Shown here piece after piece: positions 1 through 5,512 of a DNA stretch of 6,009 bases. The number at the start of each line of letters is the position of its first letter. Within the stretch, counting starts at the first letter, position 1. The notes below the pieces were generated by a model. That model saw nothing but the letters and a program-made list of their open reading frames with translations. It was not told the origin of the DNA and searched no databases. Source of the stretch: Gammaproteobacteria bacterium (lineage in GTDB: Bacteria; Pseudomonadota; Gammaproteobacteria; GCF-002020875). The translations under genes and the position numbers were made by a program. The stretch covers positions 1 to 6,009 of the forward strand of contig JABHIC010000321.1 in assembly GCA_018671205.1 (NCBI GenBank). The letters are read 5' to 3'.

Positions 1-1367
1 TGCGCAAATTTGGTAATAAAGGTACCGTCAGGAGCCATCAGATAGGTGCCAGAGGCGTGATCAACCAGGTACTCATCAGCGGCTCTGGATGGGTCAACCA
101 CCCGCTCATAGAGGATACGATAGGCTTTTGCTACCTGGTCGATCATGCTCTGCGTCCCGGTGAGCCCGATCAGGCGCGGATGAAAGTAGGCCACGTAAGT
201 ATCCAGCACCTCAGCGGTATCACGTGCAGGATCCACCGTAATGAAGTATGGCTGGATCCGTTGCCCTTTTTCTCCCAATAGATTCAGTGCGGATGAGAGT
301 GTACCGAGTGAGGTGGGACAGACATCGGGGCAGAAGGTGTAGCCGAAATAGATGAGGCTGAAGGTACCCAACAGATCCTCATCGGTAAAGAGGCGCCCCT
401 TATGGTCACGGAGCATGAACTTACCACCAATCTGTGGAGAGAGTGAGACCGGCTGAACGGCAACGGGGCTGACCGCGCTCGCGGGCTGCTCATATTTCAG
501 GCACCGTTTGATCGTCTGGGTGTTACTCTTCATCAGCTGAAAATAGAGCTCTTCACCCGCAGGCAGGGTGGAGCCGAAGCTATCCAGTTTGCCAATATTG
601 AGTGAGACCCCCCGGGTGAGCAGTGGCAGCTCATTCAGGGGCATCTGCTGCTCGGTAAGCAGACAACTGTAGTCACCACTGGTTAGTTTGACACGGTTCT
701 CCAGCAGTGACAGACCACTGACGGGGTGAGTTGGGGATTGCGCGATGACACCGCGAATCTTTAACGCATAGGCCTGTTCAAAATATTGCAGCGTATCGTG
801 ATAGGCCATGCCAATGCCACTCTTTAGTCCACGGTAGCCATACTCCAGGTAGCGATCCAGTTCCGCTAGTCGTGTCAGCAGTTGTCTGCGATTCTTCAGG
901 TAGAGGGGCTCTCTGGCGGGGTCAAGTCGGATCAGGGCGCGTGCCAGCTCATCGGAGAGAATCAGGACATTTCTGCTGTCGAGCCAGAACAGTGGATCAC
1001 GCGCGCTCTCTGACCAGCGGGCAGGGAGCACCTTGATCTCCTCGTTATCCAGCAGAGTAAGCAGCGTAGTGTTTGTGCTGAGCTGTTGAATCGGCTCCAG
1101 CATAAACTTCTCCAGCTCAGGCCCGACCCAAACCAGCAGATCAGCCTGCTGAATATCTCCCTGCTGTTCTCTATTGAGGCGGTATCCGTAGGGCAGCTGG
1201 TGGTCGTTGATGAGCAGTTCCGGGGCACGGGTACCCGCCATTAATCCACTGAGAATAGAGTGGATCGGCTTGATCGTGGTGACCACCCGGAGAGGCTCAC
1301 TACTCCAGCCATTTGTAGAGAGGAGCGCGAGTAGCAGGAGTGTTAGCGGACGCATTGGCGTACTCAT
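1..1367 (-). CDS. ZnuA-like metal-binding domain fused to SCO1/SenC copper chaperone (3' end outside window)
   Basis: Reading the minus strand from the ATG at 1367 gives 455 uninterrupted codons that run off base 1. Residues 1-23 form a signal peptide with a leucine-rich core and no lipobox. Residues about 24-290 match the ZnuA/TroA substrate-binding fold: VVTTIKPIHS near the N-terminus, QQADLLVWVGPELEKFM at 73-89, AYHD with H190, KLD with D262, and C235 and C289 spaced as the disulfide of E. coli ZnuA. The His-rich loop is absent, and the first two zinc histidines appear replaced by Y60 and L126. A Pro/Ala/Val linker (about 294-311) leads to a SCO domain with FGYTFCPDVCPTS (C346, C350) and VDHASGTYLM (H437); the 91-residue C-to-H spacing equals that of human SCO1. 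SCO proteins deliver copper to, or reduce, the CuA site of cytochrome oxidase. The start overlaps the upstream stop (ATGA); M5 at 1355 is an alternative. The job of the fusion is unknown. Confidence 0.9.
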   Translation of the reverse strand, partial: MSTPMRPLTLLLLALLSTNGWSSEPLRVVTTIKPIHSILSGLMAGTRAPELLINDHQLPYGYRLNREQQGDIQQADLLVWVGPELEKFMLEPIQQLSTNTTLLTLLDNEEIKVLPARWSESARDPLFWLDSRNVLILSDELARALIRLDPAREPLYLKNRRQLLTRLAELDRYLEYGYRGLKSGIGMAYHDTLQYFEQAYALKIRGVIAQSPTHPVSGLSLLENRVKLTSGDYSCLLTEQQMPLNELPLLTRGVSLNIGKLDSFGSTLPAGEELYFQLMKSNTQTIKRCLKYEQPASAVSPVAVQPVSLSPQIGGKFMLRDHKGRLFTDEDLLGTFSLIYFGYTFCPDVCPTSLGTLSSALNLLGEKGQRIQPYFITVDPARDTAEVLDTYVAYFHPRLIGLTGTQSMIDQVAKAYRILYERVVDPSRAADEYLVDHASGTYLMAPDGTFITKFA

Positions 1368-1717
1368 TGGAAAAGTTTTTCAGGCTTCATAAAGGCACGT
1401 TTAACGGCCTCAATGCGTTGATCGACCTGTCGGCTCAGAGTCTGCTCATCCGGGCAGGGCTTATTTTCTGCGATCATCGCAAGAAAGCCCTCATTGGTCG
1501 CTTGGTTAAAGGCCTCTCCCAGTATCCGCAACTTTGGCAGGGTTTCGATCATCGCCCGCTTCATCTGCTGAGTCTCATTCAGGTAGCGGCAGTTGAGCGC
1601 AGAACCATTAAGCTTGCCTAACTGTTTAATCGTGTCAAATTGAGCATCATTGATGGCATGAGCGGGAGATAGCCAGAGCGTTGTGCTGAGGAGTAGGCAG
1701 GTTGTGGTCTTGATCAT
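1364..1717 (-). CDS. Small exported protein of unknown function, coupled to the ZnuA-SCO fusion
   Basis: This 117-residue protein begins with a clear signal peptide (MIKTTTCLLLSTTLWLSPAHA, likely cut after A21). The mature part of about 96 residues is mostly helical in character, with segments LGKLNGSALNCRYLNE, MIETLPKLRILGEAF and a C-terminal amphipathic stretch. It has exactly two cysteines, C43 and C88, which could form a disulfide in the periplasm or bind a metal. I do not recognise the family. Its stop codon overlaps the start of the ZnuA-SCO fusion by four bases, so the two are very probably translated together, and a role in periplasmic copper or metal handling is an inference from that alone. 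There is no good Shine-Dalgarno before the ATG at 1717, and the best -10 hexamer lies only a few bases upstream, so the transcript may be nearly leaderless. Confidence 0.8.
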   Translation of the reverse strand: MIKTTTCLLLSTTLWLSPAHAINDAQFDTIKQLGKLNGSALNCRYLNETQQMKRAMIETLPKLRILGEAFNQATNEGFLAMIAENKPCPDEQTLSRQVDQRIEAVKRAFMKPEKLFQ

Positions 1718-1726
1718 TTGCGCATC

Positions 1727-1732
1727 ATACTA
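1727..1732 (-). promoter_or_regulatory. Candidate -10 element for the minus-strand operon
   Basis: The minus strand reads TAGTAT here (4 of 6 matches to TATAAT). It sits at -12 to -7 for a start point near 1720, exactly where a promoter driven by the FNR-like box at 1755-1768 would need it. No good -35 hexamer accompanies it, as is usual for activator-dependent promoters. The resulting leader would be only about 3 bases. A shifted alternative, TATGAT at 1724-1729, would make the message fully leaderless. I could not assign a convincing sigma70 promoter for menA on the plus strand. Confidence 0.3.
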
Positions 1733-1754
1733 TCAGATGAGAAACTATTACATC

Positions 1755-1768
1755 ATGATTGAGATCAA
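1755..1768. promoter_or_regulatory. FNR/Anr-type box in the divergent promoter region
   Basis: The 14 bases ATGATTGAGATCAA match the FNR/Anr consensus TTGAT-N4-ATCAA at 9 of 10 fixed positions. The centre is at 1761.5. On the minus strand a start point near 1720 would put it at -41.5, the classic activating position, with a -10-like hexamer correctly placed. On the plus strand it lies only 16-29 bases before the menA ATG, too close for ordinary activation, so there it could at most repress. Oxygen-responsive control would fit genes for respiratory-chain parts. This is a by-eye match to a short motif and is unproven. Confidence 0.45.
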
Positions 1769-1783
1769 GATCAGCCTTACGGT

Positions 1784-2662
1784 ATGAACATTACCCCGTG
1801 GTGGTATGCAGTCCGTCCCAAAACACTCTCCATGTCGGTGGTTCCGGTGGTGCTGGGTACAGTGATTGCCGGAAGTGAGGGGGGGAGATTTCAGCTCCCC
1901 CTCTTTCTCTCAATTCTGGCAGCCGCACTGTTGATTCAGATCGGCACCAACCTCTATAACGATGCAGGGGATGCCCTGCGGGGGGCTGATGGGCCGGATC
2001 GTCTGGGGCCAAAACGGGCAGTAGCGGAGGGGTGGCTTGAGATAAGGGAGGTACAGCGGATGGCGCTGGGCTGTTTTCTGCTGGCGGTTGCCATCGGGGG
2101 TTATCTGGTTCAGGTGGGTGGGCTTCCAATCCTGTTGATTGGACTCTTCTCCGTCATCGCCGGTATCAGCTACACTGCGGGAAGGCTACCAATTGCCTAC
2201 ACCGGGCTGGGAGAGCTGTTTGTTTTTCTCTTCTTTGGTCTGCTGGCGGTGGGAGGCACCGCCTGGCTCATGCATCCCGCATGGAGTATGACGGCTGGCT
2301 GGTTAGGGAGTGCGATAGGGTTGATTGCCGCAGCGGTGCTGATGGTCAATAACTACCGCGATATGGATACGGATCGTCCGGCAGGGAAAATCACCCTGGC
2401 CATTCGCCTGGGTCGGGAGAAGAGTCGTCGGCTCTATCTGGGGCTGCTTCTGCTGCCTTTTCTGCCCGTTCTCGGCGTGGCTTATCAGCTACAAAAACCG
2501 GGGCTGATTGGGGTGATGCTGCCCGCCCTGTTGATGGCGATCTATCTGGGGCGCTCGATCTATCGACAACCCCACGGGGACGGACTAAACCGGTTATTGG
2601 TACAGACGGCACAACTACAGTTACTGTTTGCAGTGCTGGTGATCGCAGGACTTAATTTATGA
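1784..2662 (+). CDS. menA: 1,4-dihydroxy-2-naphthoate polyprenyltransferase (MenA)
   Basis: This is an inner-membrane UbiA-superfamily enzyme that attaches the polyprenyl chain to 1,4-dihydroxy-2-naphthoate, giving demethylmenaquinol. The 292 residues are a normal length for MenA, and the N-terminus (WWYAVRPKTLSMSVVPVVLG) aligns with the family start, supporting the ATG at 1784 although no strong Shine-Dalgarno precedes it. The first Asp-rich motif is NLYNDAGD (56-63) followed by GPKRAV (75-80), the second VNNYRDMDTDRPAGK (188-202). These MenA-type motifs, rather than UbiA ones, bind the prenyl diphosphate through magnesium. The conserved YTAGRLPIAYTGLGELFVF block is at 130-148. About eight or nine hydrophobic segments are visible. 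It is the first gene of the plus-strand operon, and its stop overlaps the ubiE start by ATGA. Confidence 0.95.
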   Translation: MNITPWWYAVRPKTLSMSVVPVVLGTVIAGSEGGRFQLPLFLSILAAALLIQIGTNLYNDAGDALRGADGPDRLGPKRAVAEGWLEIREVQRMALGCFLLAVAIGGYLVQVGGLPILLIGLFSVIAGISYTAGRLPIAYTGLGELFVFLFFGLLAVGGTAWLMHPAWSMTAGWLGSAIGLIAAAVLMVNNYRDMDTDRPAGKITLAIRLGREKSRRLYLGLLLLPFLPVLGVAYQLQKPGLIGVMLPALLMAIYLGRSIYRQPHGDGLNRLLVQTAQLQLLFAVLVIAGLNL

Positions 2663-3384
2663 ACAAAAGCAGTCGACTCTCCCATAGTTTTGGTTTTAGC
2701 GAGGTGGAGCAGCGGGAGCGTGAAGAGAAGATCCGTGCTGTCTTTGAGACGGTGGCGCCACGTTATGACCGGATGAACGACATGATGAGTTTTGGTATTC
2801 ACCGGCTCTGGAAACGGACGCTGGTTCACTTCGTTAATCCACAACCTGGAGAGCAGATTGTGGATCTGGCGGGTGGTACCGGAGATATTGCAGAGAAGAT
2901 TGCGGCCAAAGGGTGTCAGGTTATCGTGATCGACCCCAGTGAGGCGATGATGGCAGAAGGGGTACGACGCAAACTTGTGGGGGTGGAGTTTCGTATAGGC
3001 AGTGGGGAGGCTATTCCACTCCCCGATCAATCGGTTGATCGGCTCACCCTCTCCTTTGGGATGCGTAATATGACCGATATGGGAGAGGCACTGAGCGAGA
3101 TCTACCGTGTCCTGAAACCGGGTGGAACATTCTACTGCCTGGAGTTCTCCAAACCGGCCTGGTGGATTAAACCCTTCTATGACTTTCACTCGTTCTATAT
3201 CATCCCTCGACTGGGTGCATGGGTTGCACGGGCACCGGTCGCCTACAACTATCTGGTGGAGTCGATTCGCCGTTTTCCCGATCAGCAGGAGATGAAGGCG
3301 CTGGTTGAGAACGCCGGTTTCTCCAATGTGGAGTACCGTAACCTCAGCTTTGGAATTGCCTGTATCCACATGGGGGAGAAGTGA
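2659..3384 (+). CDS. ubiE: Demethylmenaquinone/2-polyprenyl-benzoquinol C-methyltransferase (UbiE/MenG)
   Basis: A SAM-dependent class I methyltransferase of 241 residues, close to the 251 of E. coli UbiE. UbiE-family marks are VFETVAPRYDRMNDMMSFG (28-46) followed by IHRLWKR, the SAM-binding loop DLAGGTGD (69-76), SFGMRNMTD (132-140), YRVLKPGG (149-156), LEFSKP (161-166) and the C-terminal FPDQQEMKALVENAGF. In E. coli the enzyme acts in both ubiquinone and menaquinone synthesis, methylating demethylmenaquinol as the last step. Its place between menA and menE argues that menaquinone is the main product here. The start overlaps menA by ATGA with AGGA eight bases upstream, and its stop overlaps the menE GTG. 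Whether a second ubiE exists for ubiquinone cannot be seen from this window. Confidence 0.95.
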   Translation: MNKSSRLSHSFGFSEVEQREREEKIRAVFETVAPRYDRMNDMMSFGIHRLWKRTLVHFVNPQPGEQIVDLAGGTGDIAEKIAAKGCQVIVIDPSEAMMAEGVRRKLVGVEFRIGSGEAIPLPDQSVDRLTLSFGMRNMTDMGEALSEIYRVLKPGGTFYCLEFSKPAWWIKPFYDFHSFYIIPRLGAWVARAPVAYNYLVESIRRFPDQQEMKALVENAGFSNVEYRNLSFGIACIHMGEK

Positions 3385-4379
3385 GCCCCCCCGCCATTGT
3401 GGTTGAGACCAGTGGCAGTGAGGGGGAGGCGAAAAAGGTGGCGCTCTCCTACGCGATGTTACGGGCCAGTGCCCGAATGGGACAGCAGCTAGAGGAGTTG
3501 AGAGCCGGGGACTGCTGGCTCAACTGCCTGCCTCAATTTCATGTCGGAGGGTTGGCGATCCACTATCGTTGTGAAGAGGCAGGTGCCTCGATGTTGCTTC
3601 ATCGGGACTTTGATCCGGCCAGAATAGAGCGAGAACTGGATAACGGCTCCGTCACCCACCTCTCACTGGTACCGGTGATGCTCGCTAAACTACTGGAGCA
3701 GTATGGGGGGAGACCAGCGCCTCAACCACTCCGCACGGTACTGATTGGCGGAGATCGACTTCCCAAACCACTGGCTGAGCGGGCAGTCGCTACCAGCTGG
3801 CCCATTGTGGTCTCATACGGGATGACCGAGACCGCCTCCCGCATCACCATGTTGCGCCTCTGTCGGGAGAATATTGAGCGCTGGGAGGAGAGTGATGTGG
3901 GCCCTCCGCTGCCGGGAGTCACGCTATCGATTGGGGAGCAGGGGGCCGTGCATATTCAGAGTGATCGTCTATTTCCCGGCGCAGTACAGGCGCTGATCAG
4001 CGCTGATCGAGGGGCGATTGATGAGGCGGGGCACCTCCACCTGTATGGTCGCCTGGACCAGCAAATCCTCTCCGGGGGAGAGCTGATTGATCCGCTTGAG
4101 GTGGAGCAGAGGATGTTGCAGTGCCCCTGGATTACCGGGGTGGCGATCACTGAGTTGCCTGATCCGCAGTGGGGGGCGCGCATCGTGGCAGTGGTAAAGA
4201 GTGAGTATCCAATAGAGGATCTGAGGTTATGGACAAAAAAGCAGCTCCCAGGCTACCTGAGACCAAGAGCGTTTGTGAGAGTAGCTCAGTTTCCGCGGGG
4301 GAAAACAGGTAAACTGGATCGGCGCGGGTTGAAGGCGCTGGTGGCGAGTACCATCGAGTGTGGAGAGGGGAGCTGGTAA
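3381..4379 (+). CDS. menE: Short o-succinylbenzoate-CoA ligase (MenE), lacking the N-terminal subdomain
   Basis: An ANL-superfamily acyl-CoA synthetase that would convert o-succinylbenzoate to its CoA ester for MenB. Visible motifs are the P-loop-like TSGSEGEAKK (10-19), LPQFHVGG (50-57), LIGGDRLP (121-128), YGMTE (146-150), D209 in SADRG, GRLDQQILSGGE (223-234) and the C-terminal GKTGKLDR with the expected adenylation lysine K311. It has only 332 residues against about 450 in E. coli MenE, and the P-loop starts at residue 10 instead of near 140. The frame has a stop in the ubiE region only 17 codons upstream and no usable earlier start, so the missing part is not encoded here. The P-loop has Glu where Thr is usual and Ala for Pro. 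GTG is the start, overlapping the ubiE stop. Assignment as MenE rather than another ligase rests partly on the operon. Confidence 0.82.
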   Translation: MSPPAIVVETSGSEGEAKKVALSYAMLRASARMGQQLEELRAGDCWLNCLPQFHVGGLAIHYRCEEAGASMLLHRDFDPARIERELDNGSVTHLSLVPVMLAKLLEQYGGRPAPQPLRTVLIGGDRLPKPLAERAVATSWPIVVSYGMTETASRITMLRLCRENIERWEESDVGPPLPGVTLSIGEQGAVHIQSDRLFPGAVQALISADRGAIDEAGHLHLYGRLDQQILSGGELIDPLEVEQRMLQCPWITGVAITELPDPQWGARIVAVVKSEYPIEDLRLWTKKQLPGYLRPRAFVRVAQFPRGKTGKLDRRGLKALVASTIECGEGSW

Positions 4380-4391
4380 TTGAGACAAATA

Positions 4392-4398
4392 AAGGGAG
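4392..4398 (+). promoter_or_regulatory. Ribosome binding site deciding the cytochrome start
   Basis: AAGGGAG lies six bases before the ATG at 4405 and directly abuts an earlier in-frame ATG at 4399. Normal spacing therefore favours 4405 as the true start, which drops two residues (Met-Thr) from the longer reading and leaves a standard MKK signal-peptide N-terminus. Confidence 0.7.
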
Positions 4399-4404
4399 AT
4401 GACC

Positions 4405-5067
4405 ATGAAAAAAATAGGCTGTAACGCGATACTACTCTTCCTGTTGACAATCACTGTGGCGGAGGTGAGTGCCAATCCGCCACCCGCCTATGAGGGGAGA
4501 GGGCTGTATGTCTCTTATTGTCAGCTGTGTCATGGCCTCCGTGGAAAAGGGGATGGCCCATTGGCCAAGGCGATGAAGATCACTCCGGCAGATCTTACCA
4601 CCACGGTACGTTCCAGAAGTGACACCATCCTGACCAAGATTATCACCGGTGAGGGGCGGCAGACGATTACCGGACGCGACCGCCACAATCTGTTGAGTGA
4701 TGCGATGCCTGAGTGGAAGGATCTGTTTAGCCCATCCCAGATTCGTTCATTGATCGCCTATCTCCGTTTTCTGGGGAATACGAAGTATGCACTGATGGGA
4801 GATCCAAAGGTTGGAATGGAGATCTATCAGGCCTATTGTCAGGTATGCCACGGGGTTGAGGGGGAGGGAGATGGCATCATGACCCAGTTGATGGGGATGA
4901 TGCCGATGGATCACACCAACCCCAATGAGACGAATCGCCTGACCAATCCAGAGCTGGTTACCTCTATTCTCGATGGGAAGGGCAGGTTTATGCCCGCCTG
5001 GCGCGGTATTCTCAGCCAGGGTGAGGTTGAGGCATTAGTGAGTTATATCCGCCTGCTGGCGCACTGA
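4405..5067 (+). CDS. Periplasmic dihaem cytochrome c
   Basis: A 220-residue exported protein made of two cytochrome c domains. The signal peptide (residues 1-23, ending VSA before NPPP) has no lipobox. Domain 1 binds haem through C39-Q-L-C42-H43 with likely axial Met in AMPEW (M101). Domain 2 uses C145-Q-V-C148-H149 with Met in FMPAW (M196). Both haems thus look His/Met ligated, typical of electron carriers. Each CxxCH is followed by a G-x-G-x-G-D-G motif, and both domains end in a helix such as IRSLIAYLRFLG or VEALVSYIRLLA, suggesting internal duplication. The gene starts 25 bp after menE and is probably cotranscribed with the menaquinone genes, so it may accept electrons from a quinol-oxidising complex or pass them to a terminal reductase; the partner is not in the window. 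It resembles c4/c553-like dihaem proteins in layout, but I cannot name a specific member. Confidence 0.93.
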   Translation: MKKIGCNAILLFLLTITVAEVSANPPPAYEGRGLYVSYCQLCHGLRGKGDGPLAKAMKITPADLTTTVRSRSDTILTKIITGEGRQTITGRDRHNLLSDAMPEWKDLFSPSQIRSLIAYLRFLGNTKYALMGDPKVGMEIYQAYCQVCHGVEGEGDGIMTQLMGMMPMDHTNPNETNRLTNPELVTSILDGKGRFMPAWRGILSQGEVEALVSYIRLLAH

Positions 5068-5075
5068 AAGAGTGC
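5061..5075 (+). terminator. Weak hairpin at the end of the cytochrome gene
   Basis: GCACT, a GAAAG loop and AGTGC form a 5-bp stem that includes the cytochrome stop codon and is followed by ATTTA, not a T-run. It is too small for a confident Rho-independent terminator. No better terminator was seen between the two converging gene sets. Confidence 0.2.
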
Positions 5076-5104
5076 ATTTACAGAGATACCCTTTAGAGGT
5101 GCCT

Positions 5105-5227
5105 TTAACGGGGTAGCCAGACAATCATGGCGAGACAGAAGAGTGTCAGCCCCACAATGAACCATTTAAAATTACGCAACAGGCGCTGTTGAGCCACCCG
5201 GTTTTGCTCATCCTCTATTGGGCTCAC
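5105..5227 (-). CDS. Possible 40-residue single-span membrane protein
   Basis: A GTG at 5227 opens a 40-codon frame: a charged N-terminus (SPIEDEQNRVAQQRLLRNF) followed by one hydrophobic span (about 22-38, WFIVGLTLFCLAMIVW) and the end LPR. The distribution of charges, with arginines and lysine just before the span, suggests an N-in inner-membrane topology. GGAAAAG lies 6 bases upstream as a passable Shine-Dalgarno. The frame stays open upstream to 5359 without any ATG, GTG or TTG, so it could instead be the tail of a decayed longer gene. The GTG also overlaps by GTGA the stop of an 18-codon frame (5224-5280). I do not recognise the protein. It converges with the cytochrome gene, 37 bp away. 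Confidence 0.35.
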   Translation of the reverse strand: MSPIEDEQNRVAQQRLLRNFKWFIVGLTLFCLAMIVWLPR

Positions 5228-5512
5228 AGTGACTTTTCCATCTCTTTCGGCAGTATGAGTAGCTTCATAAGTTCCTTCATGGGCAAATAGTGCCCTGATG
5301 ATAGGGTAGATGCAACTGGATAAATCAGCAGCCAGTGCTGGAAAGATCAGAATCTGATCCTACAATCATAAGTATGGGTACGTTGATTTTATTGATCAGC
5401 TCGATTGTCCTGTTTGCCATGTTGGTGATGTTCTTCCAGCACGTTGAGCGTTGAGGGTCGATCTGAGTGCAGATAGATAGAGAGCCAGCCATTTGGCACT
5501 GGAGGGGGACGG
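5228..5512 (-). other. Region without a convincing intact gene; possible decayed gene
   Basis: About 290 bases separate the hemerythrin stop from the small membrane frame. On the minus strand three open stretches follow one another, each shifted +1 from the last: 5535-5389 (contains NGWLSIYLHSDRPSTLNVLEE), a frame starting with ATG at 5420 and ending at 5325 (NRTIELINKINVPILMIVG), and 5359-5105, which ends in the membrane span described separately. Read together they would make roughly a 130-residue membrane-anchored protein with two frameshifts. The plus strand holds a 26-codon hydrophobic frame at 5374-5454. None has a good ribosome binding site. Base composition appears more AT-rich than the men operon. 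Confidence 0.3.

Noticed and set aside
57..281. Plus-strand frame of 74 codons at the left edge
   Set aside because: It lies antisense to the SCO domain, whose CPDVC and VDH motifs are clear on the minus strand.
1340..1621. Plus-strand frame of 93 codons
   Set aside because: It is antisense to the 117-residue exported protein, which has a signal peptide and a four-base overlap with its neighbour.
2560..3369. Long minus-strand open frame (269 codons) opposite ubiE
   Set aside because: It is antisense to an unmistakable UbiE and overlaps the end of menA; its translation shows no domain logic. It is a shadow of the plus-strand gene's codon bias.
3990..4003. Perfect 14-bp palindrome GCGCTGATCAGCGC with the 8-mer CGCTGATC repeated in tandem, inside menE
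   Set aside because: It encodes ordinary in-frame residues (ALISADR) of the ligase and has no partner copy in the window, so chance is the simplest explanation.
5087..5115. TACCC/GGGTA inverted repeat and duplicated CCTTTA between the convergent genes
   Set aside because: The arms are only 5 bp with a 19-base gap and no T-run on either strand, so it does not qualify as a terminator.
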